64,000 bases of DNA from Blattamonas nauphoetae. Lineage: Eukaryota; Preaxostyla; Oxymonadida. Below are positions 32,975-45,435 of this stretch, piece by piece. The position numbers were made by a program, and so were the translations under genes. The stretch covers positions 57,048-121,047 of the forward strand of contig JARBJD010000228.1 in assembly GCA_033064195.1 (NCBI GenBank). Direction: 5' to 3'. The notes beneath the pieces are model-generated. The model saw nothing but the letters and a program-made list of their open reading frames with translations, did no database searches and was not told the DNA's origin. The stretch's first letter is position 1; the number at the start of each line of letters is the position of its first letter.

Positions 32975-34673
32975 ATGAAAGAAAAAGACCAACTTCGCCA
33001 TTGTACAAGGTTCATTATAGCATTTCGAACACTTCTATTCGTTATTGCAATAGTATCATGTCATTTCATCGGCTGCAAGGACCAGGCGTCGCAAGTATAT
33101 TTCGATGGGATGGCTCACGAGAATGTCTCGCTTCCTCTTCCCAAAATTGATCGGGCTATCAGATGGATCCTATCGCCATTCTGTAAGTGGGATTCTCTAT
33201 ACTTTATGCAGATTGCTGAGAAGGGGTACACCCATGAAAAGATTTGCGCTTTCTACCCTGTCTGTCCCATATTGTGGAAGATAGTCGGGAAACGTGTGCT
33301 ATTTATCAACTCATTCTCACTATTCTGAAATATTTATTATGGATTCAGTGTTCCCATTCTTGCTAGAACGAACTCAACTCCTCCTCGGCGGATTTCTTGT
33401 GTGCAACATCTCGAATACACTTGCTATGGTGTATCTGTACAAGTACAACCTTTTTTGGCAAAATTTTCGTGTTCCCTCTGATGTAGACTGACAAAAGCGA
33501 TCTTCAATTCTCAAAACTTTGCCGTCCTCACTCTCTTCCTCTACTCAATAACACCAGCATCAATTTTCACAATGGCCCTGTATTATCTTTTTCTAGTTAT
33601 TACTCCCTTTGATATACTTCTTCTTGCATAGATACACAGAACCAGTCTTCGCTTTCACATCCTTCGCTGGAATGTATTATCTGTTTGTCTCCAACAACCT
33701 CATCGCCTCCACAATACTATTCATGCTATCTGCTGGATGTCGGAGTAATGGAATCACAAATGCACTCTTTGTGTTCATCTGGGCGGTCTCTAGAGCGGTA
33801 TCACTCTTTCTCTTCTGATTGTTTTAGATTTCTCTTGTATTTCCACTGAAAAGGACGTCTCTCACGAAATTCTTGCGAGCTTGCTTTACTCTCGCCTTTG
33901 GTGCGGTTTCTTGTTTCGCTATTGCTCTCCCCACCGTCCTCCACGAAGAATCCCAATTTTCTCACAAATGCATCGCACCAACCCCTCCATCTCTCTATTC
34001 CCAGTTTCTCCCCTTCGAAGTCCCCCTATTAAACATCTCACTTGCCCATAGAATCATCAGACGATACGCTGTCCTTCTTCATGTGTATAACCCCCTCCAC
34101 AAAATCCCTGCCCTTAACAACATCCTATTTGGTGGATTTAATGACACAGAAGTGGGTAAAATCGCTCTGAGGGAGTGGTGTGTTGTCGACGAGCATGGAA
34201 AAGGTGGGTCAATTTATGGGTTCATCCAGGGGGCCTATTGGAGCGTCGGACCGTTCCGATACTTCACTCTGAAGCAGCTTCCTCGACATTTTATGGCCCT
34301 TCCAATTTCTCTCATTACAGTTTGTGCTGTAGTCTCATACACGAAACATTGGTACGATCTCTCCAAACAGAAGAAATCTGAGAAAGAATCCCGCAAAAAT
34401 GGACAAACATACTTCTCTTTTGCTGCTTGGCCGTTTGTGCTCCATCTGGCCATACTATTCCTCGTTTCGTACCCCATCATTAACATCGAAGTAATGACAC
34501 GATTCCTGAATGCATGTCCCCCAATTTTCTGGTTCGTTGCGTCTATTCTGGAAGGTTGGATGAATTCACAAGGGACAAAGCGAACATGGCTCGTATACCT
34601 CTTGTTGTTCTTCTTTATCGGATTTGCCATTTCTGGGGCAATTCTGTTTCCAATGTTTATGCCTTGGACCTAA
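32975..34673 (+). CDS. PIGV: GPI mannosyltransferase 2 (PIG-V)
   Basis: Exons 32975-33293, 33349-33442, 33487-33579, 33632-33797 and 33828-34673 give 505 aa, a normal length for the family. Introns are 55, 44, 52 and 30 bp. Recognition rests on KWDSLYFMQIAEKGYTHEK with a following FYPVCP, on SITPASIFTMALYTEPVFAF, on SAGCRSNGI, on QGAYWSVGPFRYFTLKQLPR and on the C-terminal FPMFMPWT. All occupy positions matching human PIG-V, which also ends in a PWT tripeptide. Many hydrophobic spans fit an ER multipass enzyme. It adds the second mannose to the GPI anchor precursor from dolichol-phosphate-mannose. Confidence 0.93.
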
Positions 34674-34751
34674 TTTTCTTTTTTCATTGTTCTTCATTCC
34701 AGAATGATCACATTTCCTTTTCAACATTTTTTCGAACCATAACTTTTTTCA

Positions 34752-37700
34752 ATGTTCCAGAGAGATGTGCTAACACAGCACATCAAACGCTATGACAAAC
34801 AATGTGATCCGACCATCCCGATTGCAAAGCGTTACAAAACGTTCATTTCGTTCCTCTGTATGTTTCGTCAGAATTTCTTCACAACAATCTTTTCTGCTCC
34901 ACTGCACCAAACAGCGACGGTTCAAACAGAATTTCAACTCGACTTCGTTACACAACGACATCAATCGCTTTTTCAGAATTTATTTGCAACAGTAGAATAT
35001 CTGGAACAAACTTGCATAAAAAGTTTCTTTTCTATCTCCTCATAATATTTGTGACATTAATTTGCATCCTAAAGAGGGACTCAAGTCAGTAGATATCTCC
35101 ACTCTCTTTGAAACCATTAAACTTCTTGCTGTACACACTCCAGCAGAGAGCCTACAAACCGAACTTCCCAAGTTGTGTATGCTACATTGCCACCTCTCCA
35201 TTTTTGATTCCATTTTCTTCAGTGGATATCATTGAACATTGCACAACAATTAAAGCAAAAGCTGCGGCTCGGAACGATGCTTTTCGTGTCCTACTCACCG
35301 TCATCAATAGAACCACGATGGATCACGAGAAATCGATTCACCTCATTCAGCAATCATTCAATTTCCATGTCTTTCAATCTACGGATCAGGCTGATTTGCC
35401 AACACCCAACAGCAGTATGTATTCCACCATTTGTCACAATATCCAGTACCATGTGCCAAATATGTTGTCCGACACAATCCTGTTGAACCTATCGAAACTG
35501 AGGAGATGCTCACTGATTTTATAAAGGTAATCAATGGAAATATGGACAAATTCCAGTTTTGGTTTGAGCTATTCAGGAGGAGTGTTGGAACAGTCCTGTT
35601 TCATCCGCTTTGCAACCTCCGAACGACCATTAGTTTGTTTTTTCATTGTTTCATCCGTCTAGCGAGAGATCCGAATGAAAAATACATTGGATTCAAAACA
35701 GGATGCCCTGACAAGTTGATGTCTCGAGTTATGCGAGCTTTTGTCACGTGGATTGGAAACGACCAAATAAAACAATTATTCCTCAACAATATGGTGAATA
35801 TTTGTGTATGACATTCCTTCTTCTTTCAATTATTCTCACATTACAGTTCACAGTGGATTGTATAATGAATATCCTAAACTGGAAACCTCTCTACACAAGC
35901 AATGATGCCAAAGCTGTTCTAACACAGTTTTTGACATTTCTCCAAGATTGGATGAATGATATCAACATCCCTGACCCATCGAAAAGACGATTCTTCTCTC
36001 TTCCGAAAGAATCACTCCAATCGTTCTACCTGGGTACAATCACTGAAATTCTCTGTTCAATCCTTCAAAAAGCCACAAATCACATTCCAGTCTGCTTATT
36101 TTCATCTTTTATCACCATTTTCCTCACCAACAATCCACCGCACCTAGGAAACAATATTCCACACAACATCAGACTTACTCAATCTCTTATCTGCCTGCCC
36201 TCACAAACTTTCTCCATATTCCCGGAATCAATTTTATGGAAAGTGGCTATATGCCTTGAACGAGTTCTGCAAAAAATCGCTCGAACCACTCCCACAGGTT
36301 GTGACCAGTGGCGTTTTTGGCATTCAAACTCAAACCAAATCCATACTCCAACCAACCCTCGCCACAGCATTCCCAAATATCATCGGCACATTCATGAGAT
36401 CCTTCGTCAGTTTTGGATCAGACAATAAACAGTTGTGGGAACGATTATCGACTTCCTGCACGATGCATTATGGGAAACAGGAATCAGCCGTCAAAGTTTG
36501 GAAGGCACTTCTCATATCACACGCTAAAGTGGCATACCAAATCATGACCGACTCCCTCACCGAATCCTCCGCTAAATCGATCGAAAGACTTCGAGATGGA
36601 GTTCCGAGATGCACATGCAAAGCGATTCACATCGATCCAGACACAGAAACGGAGAAAAAGACGGAAGGAGAGACGCATGCTGAATCGTCGACTGTGGAAC
36701 CGATCCCAGAGACGTTGGATGTCGCTCAAACAGAAACACAACCCGACCAGCCTCAAGCAGAGCCATCGACCACATCTGTTGAGAACGCGTCAGCCTTTGA
36801 GAAACCAGATGAAAAGCCGAACCCTGATCCTGATTCGAAAACAGAGGAAGAAGCGACAGAAGAATCCAACCCCGAACCAGCCCCCAAACACGAAGTTGTC
36901 GGCGTTCATCTCATCCCAACCGAGTCAGGAGCGAGCACGCCATCGCCTCGAAAGGGTTTGGGAGACGACGCCGTCACTCCCATCGCAGGAACTCCACAAC
37001 TCAACGAGAAAGGGAAGGGCTGTGTTGAACCGTACACAAACTACAGTTTCGAGGAAGAGGTCATTTTCAAGTTCATGCATCTTCTGAAACTGTTTGAGAA
37101 AGACACACAGTTCACAGGGCTTTCGTACCACATGTTCATCCAGGGCGTCACTGCTGTTCTGGACTTGTTCACAAAACACGATGAGATCCAGCAGGAAGAG
37201 AAGCACGGAAGAATTCAGGGGATTCTGGTTGGATTGTTCAACCCATCGACACTCACTTTCACAGCCCCGACAGACAAATTGATGACAAACCAGATTTCAG
37301 ACACCGTGTCACCAAGCACAGTGATTGGAAGAACGCCTCCAAAACTCGATATGACCCACAGCATCTCTCCAAACACTCTCTTCGCCCTCCTTCCAAGCAC
37401 ACTGTTCTCCGCGTGTGATCTGCCAATGAAAGATTTCACTCAGCCTGTCTCAATCGCTGTGAACTGCATTCTTCGAATTTTGGAACGGCAGCATCCAGTT
37501 CCCCTCAATCGTCGCTTTCTTGGTCAGTCGGTTCACACTCTCAAAACGGTCCTCTCGTCGGCTGATCACACATCTCTCTCGACTGTTCTCAACTACACTC
37601 TCCCGCACGCCCAGAATATCTTTCTGAACAACGTCCCATCCATTCTCACACTCGCTCCCATCTTCTCCAACACTCACACACTCATCACTGCGATGGATGT

Positions 37701-40700
37701 TCCATCACACATCGCTGGCAGCTGCCTCTTCCTATCGTACACAATGGCACTGTCGTATTTTGGGCTGGAAGGCGAGAAATGGTATCAAGCGAGAGATCAA
37801 CTGCAGACATTCTTCTCCGAAGAGTGTGAATCAAACAATCTGCAATTTGTGTGCCTCGGATTGAAGGGAGTTCTGCTTCTCTGCTTGGATTCCATCCTCG
37901 TCTCCCACAACTGGCAGCACCTGCAGGAATGTGTGGGGGTCGTCATCCATTGCGTGGACAAAGAGATCAAAGATCTGAACCTCCTCGTGCTGAAGAACTG
38001 CACCGAGATCTTCCTCATCCTCGCACAGTACGTCGATCTCCTGAAACCTTCAGCTGGTGCCTCATCGATCTTCGTCCCCATCATCAAGTGCATCTGCAGT
38101 CTGCTCTACAAAATCACTCTCGAAACCGAAATCCCACGCTCCATCCGCTCCATCCACATCATCTGGCTTGTCGAAGCTCTCCACGTTTGGGTCCGAAGCT
38201 GCCCAGAACTCCTCACAAAAGACGAAATGCGATGTGTGTTTCTCGCTTTTGAGGCAGTGATGACAGTCAGCAAGACAAAATCAGTCGGGAGTCTCCCACC
38301 ATCACACAAAAACGCTGCTTTCACCATTCCTGATTCCCTCGCTGCTTTTACAGACTTCTTCCAACGGAAGGACGATCAGAAGAAGGACGAGACGATGACA
38401 GTGAGTGATGTCTTCTCCCCTCACTACTTTTCTGAGGCGCTCCCTCGCTCGACAGTTGACAAGAACACTCTTCGAATGTCATACACAGAGTTGTTTGGAG
38501 AAGTGAAGGGATGTTCTCCCGACCTGTCAGACAATTCGAATCTTCCGGTCGAAGCAGTCGGATCACCAGCGTTCGGAACAACACCAACTGAGATCACACA
38601 TTCACCTCTCTCCCAACCCTCCCTCGTCACTGTCGCCCAACTCCAATCCTCTCCCCTCCTGGAGAACAGACTCTCAGCCGACGTCGAGTTCGCCAATCGA
38701 AAAGAGTCGTTCACTGTGAAGGACAGCAACATGATCCGCACAACTTACTCGCCCAGTGCTTCTTATCACAGCAAATCCGTCCCTCTTCTTCGTCCAGTCA
38801 CAGCCATTGCAAAAGCACCACTCGATCAACTTGCCTCGTCGCTGGACACTTCATTCGCTCGCTTCTTCAACAGATTCCTTGACACGCGACAGTTGCTGAG
38901 CGATGACATCGACCAAGCAACTTCGATTGTGGGTAAGATCGGCTTACTCTCACTGATGGACAAAGGAAGAGAGTACAACATGCCTGGATGTGGATGGAAG
39001 GGTGTTCTGAAAATGAGGCGTCGAAAAGTGGAGGAGAACACAGAAAAAACCGGTCCAACAAACTTCTACGACAAGAAGCACAGAGAACTCCACTTTGCAC
39101 TTGGCAACGAGACCATCATCACAGTTGTCGATCAGCCTGAGAAAGAAGTGCTGACTGAAGAGGACGAAGTATACTCGTCTTCTGAGCGGTGCCGACATCG
39201 CACAAGGATCATCATTCGAGACGCCACTGGACGGTATTCTTGGGATTTCTCTCCTCTTCTCTTCGACTCAGTCGAGGAGCAGATTGAGCGAGACAAACGG
39301 AATGCCGAACTCCGAAAAACGGTTCAGGAAACAGCTCAGACTTACGAAATCCCAAAATCGTATCGAGACTCGAATGTTCTTCCATCTCCGCCGGGGACGA
39401 CGTCGTCTTCGCCTGAGCGGAGGAGGTCAGCGTCGATGGTCGATGGACAGACTCCGAACTCGTCGGGGAAAGTGTCGTTCTCGCATTTGTCGCAAAGCAT
39501 GAGCAAGACGGAGTTCGATCAAGTGATGCAGAGCGACACACTTCCAAACAGCGTCTGCTCTCTTCCCCCTCTCCTCTCACAAACTGTCACAGGAAATCGA
39601 AATTTCGAGAAGTTGCTGGACGAGAAGGACGAAAGAAGCGACGCGTTCGGTGTTCTCCTCGATGCCTCGATGAAAGAATTCCGCGGAATCGACGTCGCCG
39701 CACCGGTCTTCGGAAACGAGGACATTCTTCGAGCTGTCGGAGAATCGATCCAGACACTCAACGACAAGACGGAAAACAGGATCCTCACAGACAGACAAAC
39801 ACAGAGCCAGGAGGAGAACGAAGGGGATGACAAGGAATACCTCCCTCCACTCTTCAAACCAGCGCAAGTCCCATCGTCTCGCATCCATCCACTCGCCTTC
39901 ACTCGCTCTCTCCTCGTCGATCTTGGCATTGTCAACTCTGACATGCGATTGTCACTCATCCAACTCGAACGAACAGCTCGCACAGAATCGCTTCTCTCTT
40001 TCATCGACAGTCTTCCTCACAAACAGCGGATCACTGTTGGTGTTGTCTACATTGGAAAGGGACAGCAAATCGAAAGCGAGATCCTCACCAGCTGCAGCGT
40101 CTCAGTCGAATTCGTTGAATTTCTCCGAAGTTTGGGATGGGAAAGAGATGAAGAGATCGATCCCGACGCGGAGAAGAAGGTGGATGAGCTTGAAGAAGCG
40201 TGGCAGGCCAAGATCAGCGGCAAAGCCCCTCAAAAGCGAGTCAAACATCGCTACATCTTCACCGACACTCACGTCGAGATCGAGTTTGTCGTCCCACAGT
40301 TCACGTCTGGCAAGACGAGCGAAGAGAATTTGGAAAAACTGAACAGTTGCAATGTGTGTCTCATCTGGACCGATTTTCTGTTCTCGTTCCATCGGTCGAG
40401 TTCACTGCCATCTCTGACGACCCCCCTCACACTCAACATCCATCCTCATTCTTACCCCGCAACACAACCATCCTCAGCCCCTCTTCCTTCTTGTCTTTAT
40501 TCTCTCACTCTGGAATACCAGAAACGGACGCTGGAATCACTCCTCTACACCTTCCACCCACCCACACCATCCTCATCTCACAAGATCTCCCCCGACCCAA
40601 TCGACTTCATGCCGTTTGTTGATGGAATGCTAATCCCGCCATGTGCTCTCCCTCGCTTCACCATCTCTTCTATCATCATGGCCCATAGAGCGATTGAGAT

Positions 40701-40851
40701 GGCCAGCGGAAGGAACGCTGCTTTTGATTGTCACACGAAACGGCTCATTGCCATCTCAAAGACGATCGATCTGATGGCATTAGAGATGAGTCCTGTTGTG
40801 TATTACACAACACTCTTCGGGAGCGATGTTGGAGTGGAAGAGAGAGCGTGA
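34752..40851 (+). CDS. RalGAP-alpha / TSC2-like GTPase-activating protein
   Basis: Eight exons: 34752-34857, 34915-35022, 35075-35176, 35223-35414, 35447-35526, 35557-35793, 35847-36089 and 36148-40851, giving 1923 aa. All junctions keep frame; introns are 30-58 bp. A further 30-bp intron near 35631-35660 is possible. The N-terminal two thirds are predicted helical repeats, interrupted by an acidic Glu/Pro/Thr-rich stretch (about residues 515-620). The C-terminus from about residue 1604 is a Rap/Ran-GAP domain: FTRSLLVDLGIVNSD, TARTESLLSFIDSLPHKQRI, TVGVVYIGKGQQIESEILT, VEFLRSLGW, HRYIFTDTHVEIEFVVPQF, then SCNVCLIWTD and a late DFMPFVDGMLIPPCALP as in RalGAP-alpha. Such GAPs switch off Ral or Rheb. 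No partner subunit is encoded in the window. It starts 78 bp after PIG-V ends. Confidence 0.85.
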
Positions 40852-40971
40852 ATCCTTAGTTTTTGATCTTTATTCTTCATCTCATGAGTTAGCGAACTTG
40901 TGCTCCGTGTGGTTTATGGGATGAAAAATTTTCCCCATATTCAAGTGAAATGAGTAAAATGAAGAGATCCT

Positions 40972-43900
40972 TCAGGCAAGATTCGCCAAAGTAGAATTAA
41001 CAAGATCCTGAACACTCACCCACAACTCCTTGTTCCTCTCTCCCGTCTCCAATGCCGTTTTGAGTTCCGACACGTCAGCCTCCAGTGGCAGTCCGATCTG
41101 TTTCATTGTTGACACGACGTCCACAACCAAAACCATCATTTTTGGGACGAGATGGATGGTGAGTGCGATGAGTCGTTCCTTTCGAGTGAGATCGACAGCA
41201 TCGATTCCAACGGCTGGATTGATCTTCACACCATCTTCCTCCGAGCTGTCGATTGCAGCGAGGAAGGCAGCCCCGTTTGGATTCACAAGAATGGACCTGA
41301 TCGACATGATGATCGAACTGGTGAAGATCCGCAGCTGTTCTTCGAGACTGAGACGAGCCAGTTTCCTCTCCCTCTGCTTCCCCTCTCTGATGAGGAGTGC
41401 GGTGACCCCAAGCTGATGGATGTCAGTTGACTGCTCTTCCAGCTTCTCTGTGTTGTTCAATTGTCTCAGCTCGATCAGAGCCAGCTGCCAATCACTTTCG
41501 CTTCGACAGACCTCCAAATATGCTTGATGCACATCGAATTCCACCTGCGACAGGCTCTGTTCTGATTGTGTGTTGGCTGAATCTCCACCCTCCATCCTTC
41601 CTTCCTTTTCTTTGAGGGAGACGTGTGCTTTGTCGACGATTGTGTTGATTGTGGTTCTCAGTTCAACTTTCCCCATTTCGCTCTGACACGTCAGCAGTCT
41701 GATCATCGTGTTTGCACTCTCCACCATCGCATTGGAGAATGATGGATCCAGACACACCCAGTCAAACAGCGTCGCGAGCTCTGTCAGGTTCACCTGTCTC
41801 AGCTTGGTGTTGTTCAATTTCGTCAAAAGTGTTTGTTCGTGTGGTGTGATCTGTTCAGAAAGTTGAGGAAATGCCGATGCAATGGTAGCGTTGATAAACA
41901 TGGTCAGAATTCGATCGATATGACAGTGCTCTCGCTTCATTGTGTCCAAAACTGTCAGAATTGTGGTTTTGTTGAACCGGGATTCCACTCCGCTTCCTGA
42001 TTTGACAGCTTTCGAGATCCAATCAGCTTCGGTTTCGTCAGAATCGTCACGAAGCCAATCACCATCATCAACAAGATATAGGGAACACAGAAATGATGCG
42101 ATGGGGTCGGTTGTGGCATGAGTTGTGGGACTGCGGAGGGAGCAGACAGTCTCGACGAATAGCTTGGCAATCTCGCACAATACGGTCTGTTTGTTGATAC
42201 TGATGATTTGGAATGTTGCAGGAAGCAATTGTCTTTGAATAAAACTCGAATATTCGAGAACAACATCGAAGAGTGATTGTTGAGACAGCGATGATTTCAG
42301 AACCTCACGACGTTCATATTCGTTCAACCAAAACGCAACTGATTGCAGAAATCGATGCTGACAAAGTACTTGTTCGAGATAAACCGAGCGATCTCGTCTG
42401 GGATGGTTTCGGAACGATTGTGAGACGAGTCCAGAGAGAGGTTGGATGAAAGAGCCCAATTCGCCGATCATGAGGCTGCAGCTCATTGACGAGGAGGGAC
42501 TTAATTCCCGGATCGAGTTAATTCGGGTAAGTTCATCGAGAATGAGATATTTTGTCGCTTTTTGTGAAGTATAATTCTTTTCCCATTCTTGTTCCTTTCC
42601 ACCTCCATTTGCCCATTCTCCAGTGTGAACACGACCAGCAAAGCGAATAGCTTCGAGGAGAATCTCCTCAAATGGCGGGATAATTCCTCGTCTGAGAGAT
42701 TCTGTCAAAAAAACAAAATGATCGTTTGAATCATTTGGCAGGGTTGTATGCGATGTCTGTTTGGCAAATGGATTTCCCGTTGGATTGACATCATATTGAT
42801 GAAGATTTCCTTCTTTCCAAACAGTGCCAGTTTGTCCATCAATCTGCCCAAAATCAAGAAATTCTTCGTCCTTCCGGTCCATCCCTATGGCAACATCTTC
42901 GATCTTCAAGATGCAAATTTTGAGGAAACCCCATAGTCCGTCTTCAAAAGACTGGAAAACATTTTTCGTTCCTGAGAGATTTCGTCCAAGGAGAGAGGCA
43001 ACACATGAATCGTATTCATTCAGTCCCTTGCTTGCTAAAGACAATTGCTGAGATGATAATTTGCTCAGTTCAAGAACTTTCAAGAAATCTACACTCTCAT
43101 CTGTGACAGAATCAGAGAGGTACCATGCTGCTCTTGTCAATCCGAGGAATCGGGCAGAATTGATAAAAACTTCGTTATTGGCTCCACTCCGAATGAGTGT
43201 GTACAGATTCTTGGCAGCAGTGAGATCTGTTTTGAGGTCAAATTGATCAACTGCTTGTGGGTCCGTAAAAATAATATCTGGACCGAAAATCCTGAATTGT
43301 GGATCGATGACAATCTCAGAGCTATTTGGAGAGATAGCCGGAGAAGAAAATGGAATAGTTGAAGAGTTGATTGACGATGAAGAATTTTCAGAGTGGAGAG
43401 AGTTTGAACGCGAGACTGATTGGTTGGTGAGGGAGTTGATGGTTCTGGTACAGTCTGTCTCGATATCTTCAATGTGTGCTGTTTCCTCATATAAGGCTTC
43501 CAACCATGACACAACTGCGAGAAGAAGATGCAATATTTTGCTTCCTTGACGTAGCCCAATGAGCCGCTGTTCTGTTGAAAGAGAAGAGATCTGTACAACA
43601 CCACTGGAAATTGCATCGTCAGAAAAAAGTGTGCTACTGAGGACATTCCAGATGTTTTCAGGTGGGGGAGAAGTATTTTGGGAATTGGAGGTGAATGGAG
43701 GGAGGATGAGGTGTTTGAGTAACTTGTCTTCGTGAAAGAGTGAAAGAAGCCTCCAAAAGTATCTTTCTGAAGACAAATCACGAGAACACGATGCAGAGAG
43801 GGTGCGAAAACCGTGTGTTCTAAATCATATCAAAAATAATGTGAGAAGAATGACTAATCCAGAAAAGTGAGATACCGATGAATGCAGTTATTTTCAAATG

Positions 43901-44141
43901 ACTTAATCAGATTCTTCAATGAAATTGAAGTTTTTTCAAGGGACTGAGTCGGTTGGTTTGATGCAGTAAGAACTGCAGGATGAACAGAAACGAGATCTTC
44001 AGATGACGATTGATAGATCGTGTTTGGCTGTTGATGATAGAACTGGGTTTGAACAGTTGAATACTCGATGCATTCCTTGATCAACTCAAGGAGTCCATCC
44101 TGTCCTTGAGGGAACATTGAGAAGCTTGATCGAACCTTCAT
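40972..44141 (-). CDS. NUP107: Nuclear pore protein Nup107/Nup84-like
   Basis: Exons 44141-43876 and 43819-40972, joined over a 56-bp intron, give 1037 aa. The protein is almost wholly alpha-helical. The diagnostic part runs from DPQAVDQFDLKTDLTAAKNL and YTLIRSGANNEVF to ARFLGLTRAAWYLSD, matching the Nup107 pattern of a helix pair followed by a LG..WRAA-like motif. It continues to FEDGLWGFLKICILKIEDV, like the WED..WAY segment. C-terminal helices end with LWVSVQDLVNSTLA. A low-complexity Ser/Asn stretch lies near residues 210-240. Nup107 is part of the Y-complex scaffold. Similarity is in pattern rather than strong identity, so another helical nucleoporin is the main alternative. Convergent with the RalGAP gene (120 bp). 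Confidence 0.7.
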
Positions 44142-44169
44142 AAAAACATTTCTTTTCTAAAAGTCGTGC
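44142..44169. promoter_or_regulatory. 28-bp gap between divergent start codons (Nup107-like / BET)
   Basis: The second extreme case in this window of divergent ATGs separated by under 30 bp. The spacer is AT-rich with a short pyrimidine run. Promoter function is inferred. Confidence 0.5.
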
Positions 44170-45161
44170 ATGCCAAAAGACGTTAACGGTGAGGGGAGCA
44201 CAGCACTTTCCCCGGGCAGATCTCATACATTTGAAGATAATGATGCAGATCCAGGCAATTCTGGAGCTCTTCAAATTACCCAATCTCTTCCGGTCAATTT
44301 CGAATTTTCTGCACAAAGATTTGCGTATGCTTGCTTATTTATCTCCTTCAACGTTTCCAAAGATTCTTCAAACGTCTAGCCAAAGATCTAATCCATCACA
44401 GAGATGGAGGTCCATTCTCATCTCCTGTTGATGTTGAAACTCTTAAAATCCCACAATACTTTGATATTATCAAGCATCCGATGGATCTAGGAACAATATA
44501 TAATCGACTTGACACTGGTGCCTATGAATACGCTGTCGATGCAGTCATTTCCGATTTTGTCCTCGTTTTCGATAACTGCTTCCATTTTAATCCCCCTTTC
44601 ACTCCTGTCTCAGAGATGGGGGAGGGATTGTACAAACTTATGCTCCGCAGAATGGAAAATAGCAAATTGTTCACACCAGAACAAATGGCGCTTGCCTCTG
44701 GAACTGACGTCTACAAGTATCACAAAGACCCATCAATCGAAGGATATGATGATCCTGGACCCCGATCAAAAACTGAAAGTCGAGCTAAAGGAAGGGGTGG
44801 TGACCGATCTGGTGCTGCTCTTCGGATCCCTCGAATCAAACCTGTCCTTGATGATCTACTCATTCATCATGAAGAAGAGATCGAAGAATTTACTTTAACG
44901 GAGACGGAAGCACTATTTCTAAAGATTAACATGCTTCCTGACCATTTTCATGAGACCATCATGGAATTCATCATCCAAACCTGCCCATATGTCCTCGTCG
45001 AATATGACAACGAAAACCTTGATATAAATCTGGATAGACTCCCTCGGGAAGTGTTGAGGAGGCTCCAGGAGTACGTCGATGAGTGTTTCAATGTCATCCA
45101 ACAAGCTGGTTTTCAACCTCAACCAATTTCTGCTCCTCAAGCATCTCAATTAGCCAGTTGA
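44170..45161 (+). CDS. BET-family protein: one bromodomain plus NET domain
   Basis: Exons 44170-44324 and 44363-45161 (38-bp intron) give 317 aa. The bromodomain (about 50-165) includes FFKRLAKDLIHHRDGGPF, PVDVETLKIPQYFDIIKHPM, DLGTIYNRL and the acetyl-lysine-binding loop DNCFHFNPP, whose Asn is present. After a basic linker the NET domain (about 225-295) reads EEIEEFTLTETEALFLKINM then LPDHFHETIMEFI and INLDRLPREVLRRLQEYVDE. One bromodomain with NET is the plant GTE / protist layout rather than the two-bromodomain animal BET form. It should read acetylated histones and recruit transcription factors. Confidence 0.93.
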
Positions 45162-45435
45162 TTTTAATTTGGTCTCTTTATTTTTGGATCACTTCATTTG
45201 AACGGATGAAAGCTTTATTCATGTCATTTTCGAATGACAAACAAATCAACAAAAATAGCCTCTTTCGCTTGACATCAGCCATAAAAACCGCATCCATGAA
45301 CGCAAAATTGACTCGTATATCGTGGACAGATTGATCTGTAGATATATATTTTCCAAAACGAGATAAAATAGTGACTTTTGAATAGATGAAATAAAAAGCA
45401 CAGAATAGATTCTGCTGTGCAGTAAAAATACACGA
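45162..45435. other. Convergent intergenic region
   Basis: 274 bp between the convergent stops of the BET and dehydrogenase genes. No gene seen. Confidence 0.6.
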
